Assembly: GCA_016183985.1 (NCBI GenBank)
Contig: JACPDN010000010.1
Span: 558,001 to 622,000 of the forward strand
DNA: 64,000 bases
Origin: Pseudomonadota bacterium
GTDB taxonomy: Bacteria; Pseudomonadota; Alphaproteobacteria; Dongiales; Dongiaceae
Direction of reading: 5' to 3'
Part shown: positions 43,106 to 52,310 of the stretch, piece by piece
Position numbering within the stretch: the stretch's first letter is position 1
Layout: each line of letters begins with the position of its first letter
Position numbers and translations under genes: made by a program
The notes under the pieces: model-generated
The model's input: the letters and a program-made list of their open reading frames with translations, nothing else
Told to the model about the DNA's origin: nothing
Database searches by the model: none

Positions 43106-44267
43106 GGCCAAAGACCTCCATCTCGCCCAATCCACGCAGCGCCTGCTTTCCCATGGATCGCAGGCGTTTTGCTTTGTCTGGGAGCAAAGCGGCGAGATCG
43201 GCGGATATCAGGATCGACTCACCGAGCTGGCCGCAGAGGGGCTCCATGCGCGCTACTTCGTTGACGACGCGGCCGATGACGGTGAAATCCAGCCGTCTTG
43301 CGGTGCCGATATTGCCGTAAGAGACCCTGCCCACATGCAGGGCGATGTCGAGTCCAAGCGGTAGCTTGGCGATGGCCAGCAGGCGTTGCGCTTCGCTTGC
43401 GGCGTCGACGGCCTTCACTGCCACGGTCGTATCGCCGTCGCCCTGATCGAGCAGAAAGACCGCAAGCACGCCGTCGCCGATGAACTTCAATATCTGACCG
43501 CCTTCGGCCTCGATCGCCTCGCCCACGCAGTCGAAGGAGCGGTTGAGCGTCTCCAAGGTCACATCGATCGGCTGTTCGGCGCTGTAGCGCGTGAAGCCGG
43601 TGAGGTCGGCAAACATCAACACGGCGCGGGTCTCGGTGACACTGCCGCGCGTAACGGCACCGCGCAACACGCGCTGCCCGGCATCCTCGCCGACATAGGC
43701 CGAAAGAATGCTGCAGGCGCTGTCGATGACGACCAGCGATTTCACCGCTGCCGCCAGCGCCCGCACGCGCGGCCGCAGGAAGGCCAGCTGTTCGTCGCTG
43801 AAGCCCGCCGGATTCCTGGTCGACCAGGCGGAAACCATGCCCATGCCGCCGCCTTCCATATGGTCTGCTTGCCAATAGAACAAATGGGCATAGGCGACCC
43901 AATCGGTGAAGCCTTGCTCCTTCAATTCGGCAAAGAGCGCGTAATCATCGCCGGCAAGCGGCTCGGCCAGGCGCCGGCGCAGGACGCCGGTATGTGTCCG
44001 GATCATCATCGCAAGCGGTCCCTGGCGCCAGGCGAGATTCGATTCGCCATGCGGGAATGTCGCGAGGAACGAGCCCTGTCCGCGCTCCCAGGTCAGCGAT
44101 TGCGCGCGGATGGAAGGGTCTAGTGCCGCGGTGGCGATCATCAGGCGGTCGATGTCGAAACCCAGCGCATTGATCCCGGTGCAGAACCCGTCCACCAGCT
44201 CCTTGAGCGGCAAGCTGCGCAGACTGGCTTCCGCGAGCCAGGCGAAAAGGTCTGTCTCGGAATCCAT
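43077..44267 (-). CDS. Class III adenylate/guanylate cyclase-domain protein
   Basis: A 396-residue protein with an N-terminal regulatory region (residues 1-190, GAF-like in character, containing [18 protein letters not shown]) and a C-terminal class III cyclase domain. Metal-binding Asp residues are in [12 protein letters not shown] and [10 protein letters not shown]; the substrate/transition-state residues appear in [20 protein letters not shown]. All essential residues look present, so it should make a cyclic nucleotide (cAMP likelier, from the Asp in LDFTVIG). Overlaps sdhB at the 3' end. The pentapeptide-repeat gene lies 15 bases upstream and on the same strand. Confidence 0.87.
   Translation of the reverse strand: MDSETDLFAWLAEASLRSLPLKELVDGFCTGINALGFDIDRLMIATAALDPSIRAQSLTWERGQGSFLATFPHGESNLAWRQGPLAMMIRTHTGVLRRRLAEPLAGDDYALFAELKEQGFTDWVAYAHLFYWQADHMEGGGMGMVSAWSTRNPAGFSDEQLAFLRPRVRALAAAVKSLVVIDSACSILSAYVGEDAGQRVLRGAVTRGSVTETRAVLMFADLTGFTRYSAEQPIDVTLETLNRSFDCVGEAIEAEGGQILKFIGDGVLAVFLLDQGDGDTTVAVKAVDAASEAQRLLAIAKLPLGLDIALHVGRVSYGNIGTARRLDFTVIGRVVNEVARMEPLCGQLGESILISADLAALLPDKAKRLRSMGKQALRGLGEMEVFGLSAVPPSAS
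43139..43175 (+). terminator. Rho-independent terminator of sdhCDAB within the opposing gene
   Basis: Arms CGCCTGC (43140-43146) and GCAGGCG (43160-43166) with a 13-base loop are followed by TTTTGCTTT. On the plus strand it ends the sdh transcript; on the minus strand the same bases encode cyclase residues near the C-terminus. Confidence 0.7.
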
Positions 44268-44282
44268 TTTAGCCCTCTTGGC

Positions 44283-45326
44283 TCAACCTTTGAGGCCCTT
44301 GGTGGTGATGGCAAGGCCGGGTATGGCGCCTGTTTTTGCCTCGCGCATCTCCAGCCCGCGTTGATGCGTGTCGCTGAAATCGGCCCCGCGCAGATCTGCC
44401 TCGCTCACATCGGCGTCGGAAAGATTGGCGCCCTTGAGATCGGTTGCGAGCAGCCATGCCCGCTTCAGATTGGCGCGCGTGAGACGACAGCCGACCAATC
44501 GCGCCGCCGCAAGATTGGTGCGGCTGAGATCGAGGCCCGAGAGATCGAAGCCTTCCAGTTCCAGGCGCTGGCCCGCTTGCCCCAACGTGTCTATCCAATG
44601 TGCATGCTGGCCCAAACGCTCGCGCACCTCGTCCTGCGACAGGCGCGGTGCGGATCCGACAGGCAGCTGTGCCGCACGCACCTGGTCGCGCGTCGCCTGG
44701 TCGACCGAGGCATGGCTGAAATCGGCATTCTCGAGCTCGGCTTGTGTCAGGCGAATGGCCTGCAATTCGGCGGCGGCGAAATTGGAGCGCCTGAGATCAG
44801 CACCGGAGAAGTCCGTTTCCAAAAGATAGGCGCCGGAAAAATCGACGCTCACCAGTTTGGCGTCCTTGAACACCGTCTGAGCCAGTTTGGCGCCGCGGAA
44901 ACGGCAGGCCGGGGCCTCGTCCCAGTTGGCGTCCTGTCCGGTCCGCTGGCTGAAATCCTGGCGCAAGTCGGCGGCAGCGAGCGCCGTGCGCGTCATGTCG
45001 GTACCGTGAAACACGGCGCCGCGCATGTCGGCGCGCTCGAAATTGGCGCCGGTCATGTCGGCTTCATCGAAGATCGATCCGGTCAGGATGGCGCCGCGGA
45101 ACGAGGTGCCGCGCAGCGCGCTCCGTTCGAAATTGCAGCGCACCATATAGGCGTCGGTGAAATCCATATGGCTGAGGTCGAGCTTCCCAAGGTTGCATTC
45201 GCTCAGCATCATGCGCTGGCCGTTGACGCGACCCAGACGCCAATTGCGATGCACATCGGCCAGCCGCCGCAATGCCCCGGCATTGAGGGTGAGTTTCTTG
45301 AGAACCTTGGGCGCCTGCGGGTCCAT
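44283..45326 (-). CDS. Pentapeptide-repeat protein
   Basis: A 347-residue protein with two blocks of A(D/N)LXX-type pentapeptide repeats, for example LSHMDFTDAYMVRCNFERSA, ANFERADMRGAVFHG, then further repeats including GADLRRSNFAAAELQAIRL and a C-terminal block LSDADVSEADLRGADFSD. These form right-handed quadrilateral beta-helices. A 70-residue non-repeat stretch near residues 210-260 (RLSQDEVRERLGQHAHWIDT) separates them. Role unknown; a partner for the cyclase next door (15-base gap) is possible from position only. Start at 45326 (ATG) chosen over the longer frame. Confidence 0.87.
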   Translation of the reverse strand: MDPQAPKVLKKLTLNAGALRRLADVHRNWRLGRVNGQRMMLSECNLGKLDLSHMDFTDAYMVRCNFERSALRGTSFRGAILTGSIFDEADMTGANFERADMRGAVFHGTDMTRTALAAADLRQDFSQRTGQDANWDEAPACRFRGAKLAQTVFKDAKLVSVDFSGAYLLETDFSGADLRRSNFAAAELQAIRLTQAELENADFSHASVDQATRDQVRAAQLPVGSAPRLSQDEVRERLGQHAHWIDTLGQAGQRLELEGFDLSGLDLSRTNLAAARLVGCRLTRANLKRAWLLATDLKGANLSDADVSEADLRGADFSDTHQRGLEMREAKTGAIPGLAITTKGLKG

Positions 45327-45398
45327 TCCGCACCAATCTCGCGACTCGGGGATCAGTCTATCGTGCCGGTCCTGTCCCGCCCTCACAAGCCGGATTCG

Positions 45399-45956
45399 CT
45401 ATTCCAGGTCGCCGGCCACGATCTCAAGCTGCCAGCGTGCACCGTTCGGTCGGAAATGCACCAAGGTCGTGTTGGCGATATGCGTACCGACGGGTAATCC
45501 CAGCATCTTCTCCAGCGCCCAGAGCACACCGCCATGGGCGACGACCAGGACCGGGCCGGGCAGGTTCAGCGCTATCGACATGCCGCGCCGAATGCGGTGG
45601 GTAAAGGCGGCGAAGCTTTCAACACCTTCCCGGGTCGCCCCGGCACGCCAGGTGGAAAACCAGCCGCCGTCCATCAGGCCTTCCATCGGGCCCACATCGA
45701 TCTCGCGCAGATCGTCGACGAAATGAATATCGAGACCCAGCTTGCGGTTGAGGATCTCGGCGGTCCTGCGCGCGCGGGCCAAGGGCGAGGCGGCGATGCT
45801 GACAAAACCATGCTGCTGCATGACCTCGCTCAGCGCGTCGGCCTGCGCTTCGCCGGTGGCATTGAGCGGAATATTGCGCCATCCCTGCAGGAGACCCTGC
45901 CGGTTCCAGTCGGTCTCGCCGTGGCGCACGAAATGAAAGGCAGTTTGCGGCAGCAT
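45399..45956 (-). CDS. Histidine phosphatase family protein
   Basis: A 185-residue phosphoglycerate mutase-like protein: FHFVRHGETDWNRQGLLQGW, Arg in ASPLARARRTAEIL, Glu in LREIDVGPMEG and His in VLVVAHGGVLWALE. It is a close relative of the enzyme at 24987-25559, with which it shares the RHGETDWN motif and overall layout. The ATG at 45956 gives the family start; a 12-base tandem repeat upstream (46022-46050) is only in the longer frame. Confidence 0.87.
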   Translation of the reverse strand: MLPQTAFHFVRHGETDWNRQGLLQGWRNIPLNATGEAQADALSEVMQQHGFVSIAASPLARARRTAEILNRKLGLDIHFVDDLREIDVGPMEGLMDGGWFSTWRAGATREGVESFAAFTHRIRRGMSIALNLPGPVLVVAHGGVLWALEKMLGLPVGTHIANTTLVHFRPNGARWQLEIVAGDLE

Positions 45957-46234
45957 GGGTAGGGGTGAACCTGTTTGGGGATGGCAACTTGACCTATCCC
46001 GCGGCTTTGTTAAAGTCCATCCCATGACTTGCCCCATGACTTGCCCTGCGACTTGGCATTGCCATATCGCGCGAATTAGCAACCCGGCCTGATCCGTTCA
46101 GGCCGGGCCTGTTGTCGCGCCCGCAAGTCTCGCTCCCGATCCAGTCGATCCTGACCGATCCTTCGCTGCGGCGTTTCCTTTAAAAAATCTCGCGGCGTGC
46201 CTGAGGCATGCTGCTTTCATCAAGGTCATGATCG

Positions 46235-46756
46235 ATGTTCACTCAAGCAGCAGCCTTGCGCGTAAGCCCGCGCACGTCACTTAGCGCCCGCCCGGAAAGA
46301 CCCAAGCCGGCCGATCCGCGGGCGGAATTGCAATTGTTTTTCAAAGCCTATGATGCGGCCAATCTCGATTTCGATGCCGATGCTGTCGTGGCGCTCTACG
46401 ACCTGCCATGCCTCATCTCCGGCATGCACGGCAATGGCAGCTTTACCGCGCGCGGTGAATTGCGGGCGCATTTTGCCCGCGTCTTCACGGCGTTCCGGCA
46501 GCAGGGCCTGGTCGGTGCCAGCCTCGCTTCCCTCATCATCACTGCGCTGTCCGATGAATTTGCCAGGGCAGAAGCGGTCTGGTCTTTCACCGATCCGCGC
46601 GGTCGCGACGCTGCCAATCTGGCGAGTGCCTATACCCTGCGCCGCGCTGCATTGCCGGATGGCGGGCGCTGGCGCATCGTGCATGCCTTGGCGCTCGATG
46701 ACGCCGAGCGGATCGGGACGGCGAAGCGGCCGCTCCTCGTCCTCTCGGGGCGTTAG
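46235..46756 (+). CDS. NTF2-like (SnoaL-type) protein of unknown function
   Basis: A 173-residue protein whose residues about 30-165 fit the cone-shaped NTF2 fold: ELQLFFKAYDAANLDFDADA, VALYDLPCLISG, TARGELRAHFARVFTAF and a C-terminal RWRIVHALALDD strand. The first 30 residues are a basic, disordered leader. Substrate binding is possible; no catalytic set can be named. Its stop overlaps the stop of the convergent serine hydrolase gene by four bases. Confidence 0.75.
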   Translation: MFTQAAALRVSPRTSLSARPERPKPADPRAELQLFFKAYDAANLDFDADAVVALYDLPCLISGMHGNGSFTARGELRAHFARVFTAFRQQGLVGASLASLIITALSDEFARAEAVWSFTDPRGRDAANLASAYTLRRAALPDGGRWRIVHALALDDAERIGTAKRPLLVLSGR

Positions 46757-47283
46757 CGGGTGAGTTCGGCCAGGAGCAGCCGGCCCAGCGGCCATTCGCC
46801 GAAGCCGGCTGCCGGGTTGATATGCCCGGCCGAACCGATATCGACGAAGCGACTGCCCCAGCCTTGCGCAAAGGCGGCGGCGCGACCCGGCGTGACATAA
46901 GGATCGTCGCTGCTCGCTACCACAATGCTGGGGAAGGGCAGCGCCTTCATCGGCATCGGCCGGAATGCGCGCGTCTCGGGTGGCGTGTGGCTATCAGAAT
47001 CGACATCGGCGGGTGCCACCAGCAACGCACCGGCGATCGGCCGGCTGTGCCGTGCCGCCCAATGGGCCACAAGGGCGCAGGAAAGGCTGTGCGCGGCAAC
47101 AACCGGTGCTGTGGGGCTCGCGGCAATGGCGGCATCGAGCCGGGCGATCCAGTCGTCGAAATCGGGCTGGTCCCAATCGGCCTGTTCGACGGCGCGCGTA
47201 TCGGGGAGTTCCGCCTGCCACAGGCGCTGCCAATGCTGCGGCCCGGAATTGCCGAGGCCGGGGACGATGACGATGGGCCGCAT
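46753..47283 (-). CDS. RBBP9/YdeN-family serine hydrolase
   Basis: An alpha/beta hydrolase of 176 residues: VIVPGLGNSGPQHWQRLW, nucleophile Ser in AAHSLSCALVAHW, Asp in ASSDDPYVTPGRA and His in IGSAGHINPAAGFGEWP. These are the full RBBP9-family triad positions. Start at the ATG at 47283, which overlaps the stop of the upstream NUDIX gene by one base (TGATG). Substrate unknown. Confidence 0.9.
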   Translation of the reverse strand: MRPIVIVPGLGNSGPQHWQRLWQAELPDTRAVEQADWDQPDFDDWIARLDAAIAASPTAPVVAAHSLSCALVAHWAARHSRPIAGALLVAPADVDSDSHTPPETRAFRPMPMKALPFPSIVVASSDDPYVTPGRAAAFAQGWGSRFVDIGSAGHINPAAGFGEWPLGRLLLAELTR

Positions 47284-47756
47284 CACAGCACTTTTCGAAA
47301 GTCGGCCGGGCTGCGATCGACAAAATCGTGCCAGATATCGGCCAGGGCGCGGCGCTGTCCAGCGAAGCTGAATAATGCCGTCGCCGCCGCGCGCGTGCAC
47401 CATTCAAAGGCGTCGCTGCCGTGATCGAGCGTCACCGGCATCTCCCGCGGGACGAAGGCGACGAAGATCGGCATCAGCTCGACCACATTGTCGGCGGTGA
47501 AGTAGAAAGTCTCGGTGAGGCCGCTGGTGAACAGCTCGGTCACCTCAATGCCGGTTTCCTCCGCGATCTCACGCGTGATGGCTTCGATCGCCGTCTCGCC
47601 CGGCTCGATGCTGCCGGTGACCAGACCCCAGGCGCCGCCGGCAACCCTGCCGGCGCGCCGAAGGGCGAGGACTTTAGCCGTATTGCCCGTGCCGGCGATG
47701 ATCGCGGCCGCAACCGCCCGGCAGCGCAAGGGCACGTCGCCATAGCGATTGCCCAT
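47283..47756 (-). CDS. NUDIX hydrolase
   Basis: A 157-residue protein with a complete Nudix box GSIEPGETAIEAITREIAEETGI (glycine, REUXEE pattern intact) and a substrate-binding fold of normal size. It probably removes diphosphate from a nucleotide-linked compound; the substrate is open. Coupled to the downstream serine-hydrolase gene by a one-base stop/start overlap. Lies four bases beyond gltB, on the same strand. Confidence 0.9.
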   Translation of the reverse strand: MGNRYGDVPLRCRAVAAAIIAGTGNTAKVLALRRAGRVAGGAWGLVTGSIEPGETAIEAITREIAEETGIEVTELFTSGLTETFYFTADNVVELMPIFVAFVPREMPVTLDHGSDAFEWCTRAAATALFSFAGQRRALADIWHDFVDRSPADFRKVL

Positions 47757-47760
47757 ACCG

Positions 47761-50700
47761 TCACTTCGCTTTCTTGGCAGCCGGCTTGGCCGGCTGGTCG
47801 CTGAGCGGCTGCTCGAGCTTGTCGAGCATTTCCTTCGGTGCGATCTGCCAGAACCTGCCCTTTTCCTCCGCCCAATCGTTCAAGATGCGGCCAGCCCATT
47901 TCGACTGAGTCTCGGTGGCATGCTCCTCGATGAGGGATTTGAGGCGACCTTCCCAATAGGCGCTCTCCAGGCGCTGGCTGATGACGCTGTCACCATTGAT
48001 GCGCAAGGGGAAGCGCCCGTCTTCGTCATAGACGAAGGCCATGCCGCCCGACATGCCAGCGGCGAAATTATCGCCGACCGGCCCCAGGATCACGGCGGTG
48101 CCGCCGGTCATGTATTCGCAGCCATTGGAGCCGCAGCCCTCGATCACCACGTCGGCGCCGGAATTGCGGACGGCAAAACGCTCGCCTGCCTGCCCGGCAG
48201 CGAAGAGCTTACCGGCCGTGGCGCCATAGAGAACCGTGTTGCCGATGATCGTGTTGCGATTGCTCTCCAAGGGCGACGAGGGCAGGGTGCGCACCACGAT
48301 GGTGCCGCCTGACAAGCCTTTGCCGACATAATCATTGGCGTCGCCAAAGACTTCGAGCTTTAAGCCCTGCACGGCAAAGGCGCCCAGCGACTGGCCGGCG
48401 CTCCCGCGCAACCGCACGGTCAGGTGATTGGGCTTCAGCCCCGCCATGCCGAAGCGCTTGGTGATGTGCGACGACAGACGCGTGCCGATGGCGCGGAACG
48501 TGTTACGGATATTGTATTGGAGCTGCATCTTCTCGCCGGCCTGGAACAAGGCGGCAGCGTCCGTCACCATGCGCGCATCCAGCGTATCCGGCACCTCATT
48601 GCGGCCGTCGAGCGTGCAATAGCGTGCTTCATTGCCGGGATCGGCCTGGCTGAGGATCGGGTTCAAATCGAGATCGTCAAGATCGGCGGCACCCCGGCTC
48701 ACCTGTTCGATGAGCTCCGTACGGCCGATGACCTCATTCAGGGTCTTGACGCCGAGCTGCGCCAGAACCTCGCGCACTTCCTCGGCGATGAAGCTGAAGA
48801 GATTGACGACCTTCTCCGGCGTGCCGGTGAATTTGGCGCGCAAGGCGGGATCCTGCGTGCAGACGCCGACGGGACAGGTGTTGGAATGGCATTGCCGCAC
48901 CATGATGCAGCCCATGGCAACGAGCGAGGCCGTGCCGATGCCGAATTCCTCAGCGCCCAGGATCGCGGCGATGACGACATCGCGCCCGGTCTTGATGCCG
49001 CCATCGGTCCTGAGCTTCACGCGGTGGCGCAGGCGGTTGAGCGTCAGCACCTGATGAACTTCCGCCAAGCCCATTTCCCAAGGGATGCCGGCATATTTGA
49101 TGCTCGTATGGGGCGAGGCACCCGTGCCGCCGACATGGCCGGAGATGAGGATGACATCGGCCTTGGCTTTGGCGACACCAGCGGCGATGGTGCCGATGCC
49201 CGACCGCGCCACCAGCTTCACGCAAACCTTGGCTTCGGGATTGATCTGCTTCAGATCGTAGATGAGCTGCGCCAGATCCTCGATCGAATAGATATCGTGA
49301 TGCGGCGGCGGCGAGATGAGCGAGACGCCGGGTGTCGCATGGCGCAGCTTCGCGATCTCGATGGTCACCTTGAAGGCTGGCAGCTGGCCGCCCTCGCCGG
49401 GTTTCGCCCCTTGCGCCACCTTGATTTCGATCTCGCGGCAATTGACCAGATATTCCGCCGTGACACCGAAGCGGCCTGAGGCGATCTGCTTGATCGCCGA
49501 ATTGGCGTTGTCGCCATTCGATTGCGGGCGGAAACGCAACGGATCCTCGCCGCCCTCACCGGAATCGGATTTGGCACCGATGCGGTTCATGGCGATGTTG
49601 AGCGTGCCATGGGCTTCCGGCCCCAGCGCACCCAGGGACATGCCGGGCGTCACGAAGCGCTTGCGGATTTCGGTGATGCTCTCGACCTCATCGGTCGAGA
49701 TCGGCGTGGTGCCGGGAACGAAATCGAGGAGATCGCGGATCGCAACCGGCGGCAGCTTTGCCACCGCTTCGGAATAGCGCTTGAAGGTCTGGTAGGATTC
49801 GGTCGCCACCGCCGATTGCAGCGTATGGATCAGTTCCGGCGCCCAGGCATGCGTCTCGCCCGACTTGCGGAACTTGTAGAAACCGCCGACGGGGAGCGCC
49901 ACGACACTCTCGTTCCAGGCCCGCTTGTGAAGATCGACCACGCGGTGCTGGATGCCGGTCATGCCGATGCCGGAAATGCGGCTGGGCATGGAGGGGAAGT
50001 ATTCGGCGACCAGTGTGCGCGACAAGCCGAGCGCTTCGAAATTGGCGCCGCCCCGGTAGGACGAAATGACCGAGATTCCCATCTTCGACATGACCTTCAA
50101 AAGGCCCTGGTCGACCGCGTCGCGATAATTGTCGAGGCAATCTTCCAACGGGATCTCGCCGAAGAGCCCACGGCGACGGCGATCCTCGATCGCTGCTTCC
50201 GCCACATAGGCATTGACCGTCGTGGCGCCGACGCCGATGAGGACGGCGAAGTGATGCACGTCAAGGCATTCACCCGACCGCACATTGAGGCTGGTGAAGG
50301 TGCGAAGCTGCTGGCGCAGGAGATGCACATGAACGGCACCCGTCGCCAGGATGGTCGGAATGGCGGCGCGTGTCGCGCTGACATGCTCGTCGGAAAGGAT
50401 GAGATGTGTCGCCCCGCCGCGCACGGCATCTTCCGCCTGGCGGCGAATGAGCTGGATCGCCTCGCGCAGCGCATTGTCATTGCCGGTGACGTCGAAGGTG
50501 CAGTCGATTTCGGCAACGCTCTCACCCATATAGGCACACATCGCCTGGAACTCGGCGGTGGTGAGGACCGGGCTGTCCAGCTGCAGCAACCGGCACTGGC
50601 TTTCATCCTGGTCGAGCACGTTGCCGAGATTGCCGAGGCGCGTCTTAAGGCTCATCACCCGCTTTTCGCGCAAACTGTCGATCGGCGGGTTCGTCACCTG

Positions 50701-52293
50701 GCTGAAATTCTGCCGGAAGAACTGATGCAGGCCCCGATAGCGGTCGGAGAGAACGGCGAGCGGCGTGTCGTCGCCCATGGAGACGATGGCCTCCTTCGCC
50801 TCCTCGACCATGGGCTGCAGGACGACTTCCATGTCTTCCATGGTGAGGCCGGCTGCCACCTGGCGACGGCGCAAGTAATCCTTCTCGAAGATCGCCGGGT
50901 GCCCACGCGTCTTCTTGATGAGGTCGTCGATGACCGTGATGTTCTTGACCCAGGCGGAGAAGTCAGCGGTCGCCGCCAATTTGTCGAGGATCGAATTGTT
51001 GTCGTAGAGCTTCCCTTCCGAGAGATCGAGCGCCAACATCTGGCCCGGCCCCAGGCGCCCCTTGGTCTTGAGGCGCGCTTCATCCAGGCGCACCATGCCT
51101 GTTTCCGAACCGGCGACCAGAATGCCATCTTCGGTGATGGCATAGCGCAAGGGCCTCAGGCCATTGCGGTCGAGGCCGGCGATGACCCAATGTCCGGCAA
51201 AGCCGCAAATGGCGGCCGGCCCGTCCCACGGCTCCATCACCGAATTGCAGTAGGAGAACATGTCCTTGATGTTCTGCGGCATGGTCACGCGACCGTCCCA
51301 GACATCTGGAATGAGCAGGCTTTTGACCATGGGCAGCGGCCGCTCATGGGTGGTGAGGATCTCGAACACATTGTCGAGCTGCGCCGAATCCGATCCGCCG
51401 GCCTGGATGACGGGCTTCAGATCGTTCATGCGGTCGCCATAGACGCTGGAATAGAGCCGCGTCTCATGGGCGCTCATCCAGTTCACATTGCCTTTCAGCG
51501 TGTTGATTTCGCCGTTATGGGCGATGACGCGGAAGGGCTGGGCGAGTGACCAGGTGGGGAACGTGTTGGTCGAATAGCGCTGGTGATAGATGGCAAAATT
51601 CGAGACGAACCGCTCATCGAGCAGATCCGGATAGAAGGAGGTGAGCTGTTCCGCGAGGAACATGCCCTTATAAATGACCGAACGGCAGGAAAGGGAGCAG
51701 ATATAGAGTTCCGGCACCTGCGCCGCCACCGCCGCGCGTTCGATGCGGCGGCGGATGATATAGAGATCAGTCTCGAAATCCTCCTCGCTGACGCCGCGGG
51801 AATTCGCGATCATGATCTGCTCGATCTCGGGGCGCGTCGCATTGGCCTTCTCACCGATAATCGAGATATCGATCGGCACCTGGCGCCAGCCATAGATCAT
51901 ATAACCGGCATTGAGGATTTCCTGCTCGACGATGACGCGGCAGCTCTCCTGCTTGCCAAGGTCGTTGCGTGGCAGGAAGATCTGGCCGACGGCGAACTTG
52001 CCCGGCTGCAATGTCTGGCCGGCGCGGCGGATGAAATCCTCGAAGAAGGCGTGCGGAATCTGCACATGGATGCCGGCGCCGTCGCCGGTCTTGCCATCGG
52101 CATCGACCGCACCGCGATGCCAGACAGCCTTCAGCGCCTCGATGCCCATGAGGACCACTTCGCGGCGTGGCTTACCATCGAGTGCTGCGATAAGGCCCAC
52201 GCCGCAGGCATCGCCTTCATCGGCGGGATCGTACATGCCGGTCTTTGCAAGATGCGCGGCGTTCTGGCGAAAGAGTTCGATTTCCTGTGACAT
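47761..52293 (-). CDS. gltB: Glutamate synthase (NADPH) large subunit
   Basis: The 1510-residue alpha subunit converts glutamine and 2-oxoglutarate to two glutamate. The N-terminal glutamine amidotransferase domain starts after a propeptide at the Cys of EGDACGVGLIAAL; next come the central domain, the FMN-binding synthase domain (HVGGTGASPHTSIKYAG) with 3Fe-4S cysteines in CIMVRQCHSNTCPVGVCTQDP, and the C-terminal beta-helix domain (GGTIVVRTLP, GGTAVILGPVGDNFAAGM). The ATG at 52293 is used; the longer frame starts in atypical sequence. It follows gltD by 17 bases. Confidence 0.98.
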   Translation of the reverse strand: MSQEIELFRQNAAHLAKTGMYDPADEGDACGVGLIAALDGKPRREVVLMGIEALKAVWHRGAVDADGKTGDGAGIHVQIPHAFFEDFIRRAGQTLQPGKFAVGQIFLPRNDLGKQESCRVIVEQEILNAGYMIYGWRQVPIDISIIGEKANATRPEIEQIMIANSRGVSEEDFETDLYIIRRRIERAAVAAQVPELYICSLSCRSVIYKGMFLAEQLTSFYPDLLDERFVSNFAIYHQRYSTNTFPTWSLAQPFRVIAHNGEINTLKGNVNWMSAHETRLYSSVYGDRMNDLKPVIQAGGSDSAQLDNVFEILTTHERPLPMVKSLLIPDVWDGRVTMPQNIKDMFSYCNSVMEPWDGPAAICGFAGHWVIAGLDRNGLRPLRYAITEDGILVAGSETGMVRLDEARLKTKGRLGPGQMLALDLSEGKLYDNNSILDKLAATADFSAWVKNITVIDDLIKKTRGHPAIFEKDYLRRRQVAAGLTMEDMEVVLQPMVEEAKEAIVSMGDDTPLAVLSDRYRGLHQFFRQNFSQVTNPPIDSLREKRVMSLKTRLGNLGNVLDQDESQCRLLQLDSPVLTTAEFQAMCAYMGESVAEIDCTFDVTGNDNALREAIQLIRRQAEDAVRGGATHLILSDEHVSATRAAIPTILATGAVHVHLLRQQLRTFTSLNVRSGECLDVHHFAVLIGVGATTVNAYVAEAAIEDRRRRGLFGEIPLEDCLDNYRDAVDQGLLKVMSKMGISVISSYRGGANFEALGLSRTLVAEYFPSMPSRISGIGMTGIQHRVVDLHKRAWNESVVALPVGGFYKFRKSGETHAWAPELIHTLQSAVATESYQTFKRYSEAVAKLPPVAIRDLLDFVPGTTPISTDEVESITEIRKRFVTPGMSLGALGPEAHGTLNIAMNRIGAKSDSGEGGEDPLRFRPQSNGDNANSAIKQIASGRFGVTAEYLVNCREIEIKVAQGAKPGEGGQLPAFKVTIEIAKLRHATPGVSLISPPPHHDIYSIEDLAQLIYDLKQINPEAKVCVKLVARSGIGTIAAGVAKAKADVILISGHVGGTGASPHTSIKYAGIPWEMGLAEVHQVLTLNRLRHRVKLRTDGGIKTGRDVVIAAILGAEEFGIGTASLVAMGCIMVRQCHSNTCPVGVCTQDPALRAKFTGTPEKVVNLFSFIAEEVREVLAQLGVKTLNEVIGRTELIEQVSRGAADLDDLDLNPILSQADPGNEARYCTLDGRNEVPDTLDARMVTDAAALFQAGEKMQLQYNIRNTFRAIGTRLSSHITKRFGMAGLKPNHLTVRLRGSAGQSLGAFAVQGLKLEVFGDANDYVGKGLSGGTIVVRTLPSSPLESNRNTIIGNTVLYGATAGKLFAAGQAGERFAVRNSGADVVIEGCGSNGCEYMTGGTAVILGPVGDNFAAGMSGGMAFVYDEDGRFPLRINGDSVISQRLESAYWEGRLKSLIEEHATETQSKWAGRILNDWAEEKGRFWQIAPKEMLDKLEQPLSDQPAKPAAKKAK

Positions 52294-52310
52294 GAGCTTA
52301 ATCCTTATCC

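Noticed and set aside
49522-51549. 675-codon plus-strand open frame
   Set aside because: Antisense to gltB; the length results from low stop frequency in GC-rich DNA.
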